In this document: one piece after another, positions 28,166 to 35,477 of the stretch
Position numbering within the stretch: the stretch's first letter is position 1
Layout of the letters: every line of letters starts with the position of its first letter
Assembly: GCF_020805785.1 (NCBI RefSeq)
Contig: NZ_JAJGZV010000002.1
Span: 1,054,001 to 1,118,000, forward strand
Length of the DNA stretch: 64,000 nt
Direction of reading: 5' to 3'
Source of the DNA: Flavobacterium chungbukense
GTDB taxonomy: Bacteria; Bacteroidota; Bacteroidia; Flavobacteriales; Flavobacteriaceae
Made by a program: the position numbers and the translations under genes
The notes under the pieces: generated by a model
Database searches by the model: none
Told to the model about the DNA's origin: nothing
What the model saw: only the letters and a program-made list of their open reading frames with translations

Positions 28166-29711
28166 TAAACCTTGGTTTTGGATTCCGCTTCTTAATTTTG
28201 CTTCTGGACTTCCCTATGCAGTGATTATTTCAGTTTCGGTAATCATGTACAAAAATTTAGGAATTACCAATGAAGCTATTGGAGTCTACACCAGTTTATT
28301 ATATCTGCCTTGGGTAATTAAACCTTTATGGAGTCCATTTATAGAGTTGACAGGAACTAAAAGAAAGTGGTTCTTATCCATGCAATTATTAATTTCAATT
28401 GCCTTTTTATTAGTCGGTTTTACCATTCCACTCAATGGATTTTTCTTTATGACTTTAGCAATATTTTGGGTCGCAGCTTTTGCTTCTGCTTCAAATGATA
28501 TTGCGAGCGATGGCTTTTATTTATTGGTTTTACCCGAAGACAAACAATCTTTTTTTATTGGAATCCGAAGCACTTTTTACAGACTTTCAATGCTTGCAGG
28601 AAACGGACTAATTGTACTTTTTGCTGGTTATCTAGAGCAAAAGTACAGTGACAATACCAAAGCTTGGTCGTATACTATGATTTTTGTGGGTCTACTAATG
28701 ACTTTTATAACAGTTTATAACTTTTTTGCAACTCCGAAAACAGAAATAAATGCAGGGGTAAAATCTGCTGAAAGTAACAAACAAAACTTTGCTACGGTAT
28801 TTGCCAGTTTCTTCAAGAAAAAACAAATTTTCATCGTTCTTTCCTTTATTTTGTTATTTCGATTAGGTGAATCTCAGTTAATTAAAATGCTTACCCCCTT
28901 TTTAATCGATCCTGTTAAATATGAACTAACAGAGTCCGCTACAAATGAAGATCAGGTTAAAGCATTGAACATTTACAATTCAAAAGTTAAAGAAGGAGAA
29001 AAAATTTCAGACTCAGAAATAAAATTTCTAAATGCCAAACTTCCTATTCTTGTTGAAACATTTACAGGAAAAAAATTATTAGACGAAGTAACAACAAAAG
29101 ATAAGAAGCTTCTAACGGATGAAAAAGAATACGAAAACGCCAATATCGCGAGGATTACTTTTGTAAAAGAATTGATTGAAAGCAAAGGCAGTCAGAAGGA
29201 GATTGAAAAAGGTGGTATGGGGCTTACAACAGAAGACATTGGTTTAATTTACGGAACCTTTGGTTTGATTGCATTAACTTTAGGTGGAATTCTTGGCGGA
29301 ATTGCAATTTCGAAACAAGGCTTAACAAAATGGATGCTCCCAATGATTTTAATCATGCACTTACCTATTATTGGTTTTGTTTTGCTGGCACATTTTCATC
29401 CCGCTTCTATATATTACATTTATGCTGTTGTTATTGTAGAACAGTTTGGATATGGTTTTGGCTTTGCTGCTTTTATGATGTACTTGATTTATGTTGCAGA
29501 AGGCGAGTCTAAAACAGCACATTATGCACTTGCGACTGGTTTTATGGCAATGGGAATGATGCTTCCAGGAATGGTCAGTGGTTATATCCAAAATTATTTA
29601 GGCTATGGAAATTTCTTTATTTGGGTATTTCTAGCTACAATTCCAGGAATTATTTTATCTCGATTTTTAATTTTCCCTAAAGATTTTGGGAAGAAAACAG
29701 AAGAAGTTTAA
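28152..29711 (+). CDS. AmpG-like MFS permease with a large hydrophilic insert
   Basis: 519 residues. It opens with WIPLLNFASGLPYAVIISVSV and TSLLYLPWVIKPLWSPFIE, features of the AmpG/MurT group of MFS carriers that bring anhydro-muropeptides or MurNAc into the cytoplasm. About 12 membrane helices are visible. A roughly 100-residue charged stretch (about 255-355) between helices 7 and 8 is much longer than normal for the family. Translational overlap with the GHL10 gene and proximity to anmK favour a peptidoglycan fragment as cargo. This is the best partner for AnmK, since it could deliver anhydro sugars. Confidence 0.87.
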   Translation: MKIDNKPWFWIPLLNFASGLPYAVIISVSVIMYKNLGITNEAIGVYTSLLYLPWVIKPLWSPFIELTGTKRKWFLSMQLLISIAFLLVGFTIPLNGFFFMTLAIFWVAAFASASNDIASDGFYLLVLPEDKQSFFIGIRSTFYRLSMLAGNGLIVLFAGYLEQKYSDNTKAWSYTMIFVGLLMTFITVYNFFATPKTEINAGVKSAESNKQNFATVFASFFKKKQIFIVLSFILLFRLGESQLIKMLTPFLIDPVKYELTESATNEDQVKALNIYNSKVKEGEKISDSEIKFLNAKLPILVETFTGKKLLDEVTTKDKKLLTDEKEYENANIARITFVKELIESKGSQKEIEKGGMGLTTEDIGLIYGTFGLIALTLGGILGGIAISKQGLTKWMLPMILIMHLPIIGFVLLAHFHPASIYYIYAVVIVEQFGYGFGFAAFMMYLIYVAEGESKTAHYALATGFMAMGMMLPGMVSGYIQNYLGYGNFFIWVFLATIPGIILSRFLIFPKDFGKKTEEV

Positions 29712-29733
29712 ATCCCAAATCAAACTCTTACAT

Positions 29734-30075
29734 ATGGAAATCAATGAAAATTTGCAGGCCGAACGAAATCTGAAAGGAGCTGAGTTCGAGAAAAATGGAA
29801 ATCTTGAAAAAGCTATTGAATTGTATGAAGAAAATGTCGCAGAAAGCTTTAAAGGAAATCACCCTTATGATCGATTGGCTACGATCTACAAAAATCAAAA
29901 TGATCTGGACAATGAAATTAGGATTTTAGAAAAAGCTATTTTGGTTTACGAAGAAATCACAATTGTAGACCGATTGGAAGGACTTCCAAAACTTTTCCGT
30001 TTTAAAAACCGACTAGAAAAAGCTATTGAAACTCAAAAACAATTAGCCAAACAAAAGAAGGCAAAACTGAAATAA
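29734..30075 (+). CDS. Small tetratricopeptide-like protein
   Basis: 113 residues from the ATG at 29734; a TTG further upstream would overlap the permease gene. It is all helical and highly charged, with two or three TPR-like pairs: KGAEFEKNGNLEKAIELYEE, then RLATIYKNQNDLDNEIRILE, then a lysine-rich end. There is no signal peptide or catalytic motif. It probably mediates protein contacts; its role in the locus is unknown. It lies 22 bp after the permease stop and so is likely in the same transcript. Confidence 0.75.
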   Translation: MEINENLQAERNLKGAEFEKNGNLEKAIELYEENVAESFKGNHPYDRLATIYKNQNDLDNEIRILEKAILVYEEITIVDRLEGLPKLFRFKNRLEKAIETQKQLAKQKKAKLK

Positions 30076-30101
30076 CTAAAATTAAATTAAGCTTAATTTT
30101 C

Positions 30102-30173
30102 TTTTTACCATTAAGAGATTAAGTTCATGAAGTTTAGTTTAGCTTAATTTACTTAATATCTCAATGGTAAAAA
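30102..30173. repeat. Intergenic 22-bp inverted repeat
   Basis: Arms 30102-30123 and 30152-30173 pair with two mismatches; the left arm begins TTTTTACCATTAAGAG. It fills the 111-bp gap between the TPR gene and the acetyltransferase gene, with extra AAGCTTAA palindromes nearby. It could terminate transcription in either direction or be a dispersed repeat. Confidence 0.65.
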
Positions 30174-30186
30174 AACTTTTCAGATC

Positions 30187-30636
30187 ATGACCAAACTAAA
30201 AAGAACAAACTCAGATGATATTGATTTTATAAATCTAGTGGCTTTATTAGATAAAGATTTGGCAATTAGAGATGGAGAGGATCATGCGTTTTACAATCAG
30301 TTTAATAAAACCGACAAAATAAAACATACGATTGTTTATTATGAAAACGACATTCCTGTTGGCTGTGGAGCTTTTCGAGAAAAAGAAAGCGACAAAACCG
30401 AAATTAAACGAATGTATGTTCATCCTGATTATAGAAAAAAAGGAATTGCTTCAAAAATTTTAGCTGAATTAGAAATCTGGGCAAAAGAAGTCGGTTATAC
30501 CTATACTATACTAGAAACAGGCAAAAACCAGCCTGAAGCCATTAACTTATATCAAAAATTAAATTATACCATCATTCCAAATTATCCGCCTTATGAAAAA
30601 ATGGATAATAGTGTCTGCATGAAAAAGACTTTATAA
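30187..30636 (+). CDS. GNAT-family N-acetyltransferase
   Basis: 149 residues. The acetyl-CoA-binding core is clear: IKRMYVHPDYRKKGIASKIL with the R/KKGIA pyrophosphate loop, then ILETGKNQPEAINLYQKLNY and PPYEKMDNSVCMKK. These are features of small GNAT enzymes acting on amines. The substrate is unknown; an amino sugar or amino acid from wall turnover is possible but not shown. It ends 2 bp before the nagZ start codon, so the two are co-translated or at least co-transcribed. Confidence 0.88.
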   Translation: MTKLKRTNSDDIDFINLVALLDKDLAIRDGEDHAFYNQFNKTDKIKHTIVYYENDIPVGCGAFREKESDKTEIKRMYVHPDYRKKGIASKILAELEIWAKEVGYTYTILETGKNQPEAINLYQKLNYTIIPNYPPYEKMDNSVCMKKTL

Positions 30637-30638
30637 TA

Positions 30639-32252
30639 ATGAAAATTACTGCCGAAGCATTAAAACAAAAAATAGGACAATTCTTTTTTCCTGCCGTATT
30701 TATCAACGATACCGAAGAAAACATTCAAGAAACAGAGCGCCTCATTAGAGAATATAATATTGGGGGACTAACTTTTTTTCATAGTCGCGCGAGCGCCGCT
30801 ACCAATTATGAAAGCAAGAAAAAAGTTGTTTTTAATGACGACAGCTACGAAAAAATCAAAGTTTTAATTGCCCGTTATCAAAAAGCAGCTTCTACTCCAC
30901 TTTTAATCAGTATTGATGCCGAATGGGGATTAGCAATGCGAATCGAAAAAACACCGCAATATCCGTATGCGATCACACTTGGCGCTTTGCCAAAAGACAA
31001 ATCAAATTTAGTTTACGAAGTTGGAAAACAAATTGGTTTAGATTTAAAAGCGGCCGGAATTCAATGTAATTTATCGCCTTTGGCGGATATTAATAATAAT
31101 CCAAACAATCCCGTAATTGGCTATCGCTCTTTTGGTGAAAATAAAGAAAAAGTAGCCGATTTTGCTGTAGAATATTTAAAAGGAATGTCGGAAGTTGGAG
31201 TTTTAGGTTGTCTGAAGCATTTCCCTGGACACGGTAATACCAATGTCGATTCGCACTTAGGATTGCCTGTTTTAATGGAAACTTTAGAAGAATTAATGGA
31301 AAACGAATTGTACCCATTTATAAAAGGAATTGAAAATAATGTCGATTCGATTATGATTGGGCATCTGGCTGTTCCAAGTTTAAATGACGGAAAAGATACC
31401 TCGGCAACTTTATCAAAAGCCGTAATTCAAGATCTTTTGCGTGACAAATTAGGTTATGACGGTTTGGTCATTTCTGATGCTTTAAACATGCACAGTGTTT
31501 CTAAATTGTATGAAACCAAAGGTCAGTTGGAATGGGAAGCTTTCAATGCAGGAAATGATGTTTTATGTTTTGCCGAAAATGTTCCAGAAGGAATTGAAGA
31601 GATCTATAAAAACGCTTCTCCAGATCGTATTTTCGAAAGCTATAATAGAATCATGAAAGCCAAAGAAAAAGCAGGAATTCTTTCTGGAAACACTTTTGCT
31701 TCAGGTAATTTGGATTTCGAAAAAACATCAGAATTAAATCTGAAAATTGCTCAAAATGCCCTTACGACAATTAGTGATAATGAAAATTCAGAATTAGCTT
31801 TTGAAGCTCATAAAAACAACAAATTAGCTAAGCTGAGTTTGTATAAAAATACTGAAAATACATTTTTCAAAACTTTAAATTCAAAACTGACTTCTCCAGA
31901 ATTTGCTTTTGAAAATTTAGAAGTTTCGGATATTTCAACTATTCAAAAAGAATTAGAAAATTTCGATACGATTCTAATTTCATTATTTGTTCCGAAAGCA
32001 AAGCCAATGAACAATTTCGAAATTGACAATGAAGTTTTAGAACTGCTTTCAAGTTTACTTCAAACCAAAAGATGTATCGTTTACGTATTCGGAAATCCGT
32101 ATGTTTTGCCTATAATTCCGAATCTTAAAAAGGCTTCAGGATTGGTTCAAGCGTATCAGGATTTTGAAGAATTTCAAAAAACAGCAGGAATTCAATTTTT
32201 AGATAAAATTAGTTCAGATGGCATTCTTCCAGTAAACATTGAAATTCAATAA
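30639..32252 (+). CDS. nagZ: Cytoplasmic beta-N-acetylhexosaminidase NagZ (GH3)
   Basis: 537 residues with no signal peptide. The GH3 NagZ loop KHFPGHGNTNVDSH (193-206) carries the His-Asp general acid/base pair typical of NagZ, and Asp280 in VISDALNM is the nucleophile. IDAEWGLAMR and PVIGYRSFGE are shared with the lipoprotein fusion at 20758-23757. A GH3 C-terminal domain (about 370-537) is present, but no serine hydrolase is fused. It would split GlcNAc from imported GlcNAc-(anhydro)MurNAc, feeding AnmK and MurQ. One NagZ form on each side of the membrane implies two parallel routes. Confidence 0.93.
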   Translation: MKITAEALKQKIGQFFFPAVFINDTEENIQETERLIREYNIGGLTFFHSRASAATNYESKKKVVFNDDSYEKIKVLIARYQKAASTPLLISIDAEWGLAMRIEKTPQYPYAITLGALPKDKSNLVYEVGKQIGLDLKAAGIQCNLSPLADINNNPNNPVIGYRSFGENKEKVADFAVEYLKGMSEVGVLGCLKHFPGHGNTNVDSHLGLPVLMETLEELMENELYPFIKGIENNVDSIMIGHLAVPSLNDGKDTSATLSKAVIQDLLRDKLGYDGLVISDALNMHSVSKLYETKGQLEWEAFNAGNDVLCFAENVPEGIEEIYKNASPDRIFESYNRIMKAKEKAGILSGNTFASGNLDFEKTSELNLKIAQNALTTISDNENSELAFEAHKNNKLAKLSLYKNTENTFFKTLNSKLTSPEFAFENLEVSDISTIQKELENFDTILISLFVPKAKPMNNFEIDNEVLELLSSLLQTKRCIVYVFGNPYVLPIIPNLKKASGLVQAYQDFEEFQKTAGIQFLDKISSDGILPVNIEIQ

Positions 32253-32310
32253 GTTAAAACATAATATAATCAAAATTTATCAACTTATAAATATTAATAA
32301 TCACATCTTA

Positions 32311-32342
32311 TTGTAAGTACCTGTACTTATACCCTACTTTTG
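32311..32342 (+). promoter_or_regulatory. Promoter of the peroxiredoxin gene
   Basis: TTG at 32311-32313 and the -7 element TACTTTTG at 32335-32342 (TAnnTTTG) are separated by 21 bp, as in Bacteroidota promoters. The -7 element ends 35 bp before the start codon. The same octamer precedes tpx. Confidence 0.6.
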
Positions 32343-32377
32343 CATCAGAAATAAATTTTTAACATAAAACGAAAAAT

Positions 32378-33016
32378 ATGTCTTTAGTAGGAAAAAAATT
32401 CCCAAGTATTGCAGTAGATGCTATCTCAGAAATGGGTGACAATTTAAAAATCAACATTTTTGAAGAAGCAGTAAACAACAATAAAAAAGTACTTTTATTT
32501 TGGTACCCAAAAGATTTTACTTTTGTATGTCCAACTGAATTACACGCCTTTCAAGCTGCATTACCAGAATTTGAGCAAAGAAATACTATCGTAATTGGTG
32601 CTTCTTGTGACACAAACGAAGTTCACTTCGCTTGGTTGAATACTCCAAAAAACAATGGTGGAATCGAAGGTGTTACTTACCCAATCTTAGCGGATACAAA
32701 TCGTAACTTAGCTAACATTTTAGGTATTCTTGATATCGAATCTACAAGCTACAGCGAAGATACAGATTCAGTTATCATTGAAGGTTCAAACGTAACTTAC
32801 AGAGCTACTTACCTTATTGACGAAACTGGAAAAATCTTCCACGAAAGTGTAAACGATATGCCATTAGGACGTAACGTAAACGAATACTTAAGAATGGTTG
32901 ATGCTTACACTCACATCCAAACTAAAGGTGAAGTTTGTCCTGCAAACTGGGAAGCTGGTAAAGAAGCTATGTCTGCAGACAGAATCAGTACTGCTGAATA
33001 CTTAAGCGCTAATTAA
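32378..33016 (+). CDS. Typical 2-Cys peroxiredoxin (AhpC/Tsa family)
   Basis: 212 residues. The peroxidatic Cys51 is in TFVCPTELHAF and the resolving Cys187 in GEVCPANWEAGKE; ATYLIDETGKIFH completes the fold. It reduces hydrogen and alkyl peroxides in the cytoplasm with electrons from a thioredoxin-like partner. The next gene encodes a small thioredoxin, a likely reductant, followed by a small DUF6952-type protein. It has its own promoter and a hairpin after the stop. Confidence 0.93.
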   Translation: MSLVGKKFPSIAVDAISEMGDNLKINIFEEAVNNNKKVLLFWYPKDFTFVCPTELHAFQAALPEFEQRNTIVIGASCDTNEVHFAWLNTPKNNGGIEGVTYPILADTNRNLANILGILDIESTSYSEDTDSVIIEGSNVTYRATYLIDETGKIFHESVNDMPLGRNVNEYLRMVDAYTHIQTKGEVCPANWEAGKEAMSADRISTAEYLSAN

Positions 33017-33038
33017 GAAATAAAAATTCCAAATTTTT

Positions 33039-33072
33039 AAAATTCCAAATTCCAATTGGGATTTGGAATTTT
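33039..33072 (+). terminator. Hairpin after the peroxiredoxin gene
   Basis: Perfect 12-bp arms AAAATTCCAAAT and ATTTGGAATTTT with a 10-nt loop, followed by a T/C-rich run, 22 bp past the stop. A similar TTTGGAATTT block recurs at 33135-33165, so the sequence may also belong to a dispersed family. Confidence 0.65.
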
Positions 33073-33179
33073 TTCTCTCTCAAAAAATCAATAATATTTT
33101 CAAAATTTAGATTTTCTAAGTTCAATCGTAAGATTTGGAATTTGGAATTTATAAACTTGGAATTTAAATACAGAAAACT

Positions 33180-33488
33180 ATGTTAATCGACTTAAACGAA
33201 GATACGTTAGCAGATTTAGTTGCTAAAAACGAAAAAGTAGTAGTACAATATTCAGCATCATGGTGTGGAAACTGCCGTATTATGAAACCAAAATTCAAAA
33301 AATTAGCAGCAGAAAATGAAGCTATCACTTTTGTTTTGGTTGATGCAGAAAACGCTCCTGAATCAAGAAAATTAGCTAATGTGAACAACTTGCCTACATT
33401 TGCAACTTTCGTAAACGGACAATTAGTTGGCGAAACGCAAACCAACAAACAAGAAGTTTTAATCGATCTTGTAAACGCAATTGTTTAA
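33180..33488 (+). CDS. Thioredoxin-family protein
   Basis: 102 residues, a single thioredoxin fold without a signal peptide. The redox motif is WCGNC rather than WCGPC, followed by LVDAENAPESRKLANVNNLPTF with the conserved cis-proline. The Asn in place of Pro should make it less reducing than standard thioredoxin. Its position between a 2-Cys peroxiredoxin and a small conserved gene suggests that it recycles that peroxiredoxin. Confidence 0.92.
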   Translation: MLIDLNEDTLADLVAKNEKVVVQYSASWCGNCRIMKPKFKKLAAENEAITFVLVDAENAPESRKLANVNNLPTFATFVNGQLVGETQTNKQEVLIDLVNAIV

Positions 33489-33555
33489 TTGGTTGTTTGT
33501 TTATTCGTTTAATCGATTAAACAAAAAAAACGATTTAACGCTTAAACAAAAAAAC

Positions 33556-33813
33556 ATGAAATTACCAGTAATAAAGCATTTAACACAATTCATCGAAGAA
33601 AACGATCAGGATTATATCATTGAAACAATCGAAGTTCTAGAAGCGATGACTGAAATTCCTTCCCTAAAAGATGAAGAATTAGACGTTATAGGAGAATTGA
33701 TTTCAAATATGTACGGTGCGCTAGAAGTTCAAAAATTAGTGGCGCAAGGAACAGATAAAAAAGAAGCTTTAAATACGTTTATGAAACGTGTTTTAGGTTC
33801 AATCGATAAATAA
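33556..33813 (+). CDS. Small conserved protein of the peroxiredoxin-thioredoxin cluster (DUF6952-like)
   Basis: 85 residues from the ATG at 33556. An upstream in-frame start at 33481 would overlap the thioredoxin gene and add an unlikely lead. It is acidic and helical (LPVIKHLTQFIEENDQDYI, then LDVIGELISNMYGALEV), with no cysteine. I recall this type of gene following a peroxiredoxin and thioredoxin in many flavobacteria, but I know of no function. A ThiI- or chaperone-like helper of the redox pair is speculation. Confidence 0.75.
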   Translation: MKLPVIKHLTQFIEENDQDYIIETIEVLEAMTEIPSLKDEELDVIGELISNMYGALEVQKLVAQGTDKKEALNTFMKRVLGSIDK

Positions 33814-33929
33814 ATCGAGCCTCTCTTTCAAAGAAAACAAAAAAACATGACGAAGGAAGCGTTTCTATTTGGAGACGCTTTTTTTTGTTTACAGTTTTTA
33901 GTGTTCAGTCGTAGTTTCTCGAAATCTTT

Positions 33930-34032
33930 GTCAGGCTGAGCGAAGTCGAAGCCCACATAAAGCAAATCGACAAAGATTATCAATTTAAATTGAGGAATTA
34001 CTTTTGCAGGCTTCGACTTAGCCCAGCTTGAC
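33930..34032. repeat. Intergenic palindrome, CAGGCTGAGCGAAGTCGA family, copy 1
   Basis: The left arm begins GTCAGGCTGAGCGAAGTCGA at 33930 and pairs with the segment 34010-34032 with a few mismatches. A second copy is at 34239-34343. These fill much of the 764-bp gap 33814-34577, where I see no credible gene. Confidence 0.75.
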
Positions 34033-34084
34033 AAGCGCAAAAAATCTAAAATCTACCTTCTAAAATCTAAAATAATAAGGGCGA

Positions 34085-34149
34085 GACAAGATTTGTAAAA
34101 GTGGGCAAACATACTTTATCTATATTCGCCCACTTTCACAAATCCTGTC
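34085..34149. repeat. Intergenic palindrome with GTGGGC arms
   Basis: 22-bp arms (34085-34106 and 34128-34149) pair with two mismatches: GACAAGATTTGTAAAAGTGG opposite a segment ending ACAAATCCTGTC. It is a third dispersed palindrome type in the same gap before tpx. Confidence 0.65.
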
Positions 34150-34238
34150 GGGCTATCCGCGCTACTTCGGTAGCTAGCTCCTATCCCTCTCGCTGGTAAA
34201 CGGTTTCAATTGACGTTTCCTATTGATTGACAACGAAT

Positions 34239-34343
34239 TGTCAGGCTGAGCGAAGTCGAATCCCCACAAAGCATTTTTTACAAAGATTGGCAGCTAAGAT
34301 TGCGGAGCTACATAGGTGGGCTTCGACTACGCTCAGCCTGACA
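34239..34343. repeat. Intergenic palindrome, CAGGCTGAGCGAAGTCGA family, copy 2
   Basis: TGTCAGGCTGAGCGAAGTCG at 34239 pairs with 34321-34343, which reads CTTCGACTACGCTCAGCC before TGACA. It is the same family as 33930-34032, about 300 bp away. Confidence 0.75.
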
Positions 34344-34543
34344 AAAAATGAGATTAAATTCTATCCAATCTATAAGATCTGCTTAAAACAAGCATCCAAC
34401 AATAATCTCTCAAAATAAAAGTTATCAATAGAAATAATTTCGCAGAATAAATTGCAAATTATTGAATTCAAGGTCATCCAAAAACCAACCTTAATCTCTC
34501 CTTAAACCCTCAACAAATACTTTTAGATTCAAATATTAATCCT

Positions 34544-34551
34544 TACTTTTG
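34544..34551 (+). promoter_or_regulatory. -7 promoter element of tpx
   Basis: TACTTTTG fits TAnnTTTG, lies 26 bp before the tpx start and is identical to the element before the peroxiredoxin gene. No clear -33 element. Confidence 0.5.
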
Positions 34552-34577
34552 AACCTCATTAATTTTAAACAAAAATC

Positions 34578-35075
34578 ATGGCATCTATCACATTAGGAGG
34601 AAATCCAGTTCATACATCAGGCGAATTACCAGCAGTTGGAACGCAATTAGCCGACTTCAATTTAGTACAAAATGACTTATCAGTTGCTTCATTAAGTACT
34701 TTTGCTGGCAAAAAATTAGTTCTAAATATCTTCCCAAGTGTAGATACAGGAACTTGTGCTGCATCTGTTAGAAAATTCAACCAAAGTGCAAGCGGATTAG
34801 AAAACACAACTGTTTTATGTATCTCTAGAGATTTACCATTCGCACAAAAACGTTTTTGTGGTTCTGAAGGTTTAGAAAATGTAGTAAACTTATCAGATTT
34901 TCAAGAAGGTACTTTCGGAAAAGCAAACGGTTTAGAAATTCTTGACGGACCATTGAAAGGTTTACATTCAAGAGCTATTATTGTTGTTGATGCTGATGGA
35001 AAAATCGTTCACACAGAACAAGTTGCTGAAATTGCAAATGAACCAAACTACGAAGCAGCTTTAGCAGCATTATAA
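34578..35075 (+). CDS. tpx: Thiol peroxidase Tpx
   Basis: 165 residues, the usual length for atypical 2-Cys peroxiredoxins. Peroxidatic Cys60 is in [16 protein letters not shown] and resolving Cys94 in [11 protein letters not shown], the Tpx spacing. The N-terminus [20 protein letters not shown] is also typical. It removes peroxides in the cytoplasm using thioredoxin. It has its own -7 element and ends 9 bp before the dgkA start codon. Confidence 0.95.
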   Translation: MASITLGGNPVHTSGELPAVGTQLADFNLVQNDLSVASLSTFAGKKLVLNIFPSVDTGTCAASVRKFNQSASGLENTTVLCISRDLPFAQKRFCGSEGLENVVNLSDFQEGTFGKANGLEILDGPLKGLHSRAIIVVDADGKIVHTEQVAEIANEPNYEAALAAL

Positions 35076-35084
35076 TATACTCTG

Positions 35085-35459
35085 ATGGAGTTTCAAAAAG
35101 ACAATACTTTTGTTACAGGCCGTTTAAAAAGCATGACTTATGCTTTTAAAGGAGCCGTAAAATTGATTAAAACGGAACACAGTATTATGGTTCAATTCTC
35201 TTTAGGAATTATCATGACCATTGCTGGGTTCTATTTTCACATTTCACAAACCGAATGGCTATGTCAAACATTTGCCATCGGTTTGGTTTTAAGCATTGAA
35301 GGATTGAATACGGCTGTTGAAAAAATTGCCGATTTCATCCATCCTGATTACAGCAAACGAATCGGATTTATCAAAGATATTGCTGCCGGAGCGGTATTTT
35401 TTGCCGCAATGACTGCAATAGCAATAGGTTTGATTATTTATATTCCAAAATTTATTTAG
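35085..35459 (+). CDS. dgkA: Diacylglycerol kinase family membrane protein (DgkA)
   Basis: 124 residues with three membrane helices. The family signature IEGLNTAVEKIADFI is present, with an amphipathic N-terminus (GRLKSMTYAFKGAVKLIKTEHS). Members phosphorylate diacylglycerol or undecaprenol with ATP at the inner membrane; which lipid cannot be told here. It lies between tpx and ftsK with gaps of 9 and 18 bp, so the three probably share a transcript. Confidence 0.92.
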   Translation: MEFQKDNTFVTGRLKSMTYAFKGAVKLIKTEHSIMVQFSLGIIMTIAGFYFHISQTEWLCQTFAIGLVLSIEGLNTAVEKIADFIHPDYSKRIGFIKDIAAGAVFFAAMTAIAIGLIIYIPKFI

Positions 35460-35477
35460 GCAAAGGAAAACGCAAGA

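Noticed and set aside
34227..34418. Small ORF in the gap before tpx
   Set aside because: It is made of the dispersed palindrome and has no plausible protein features.
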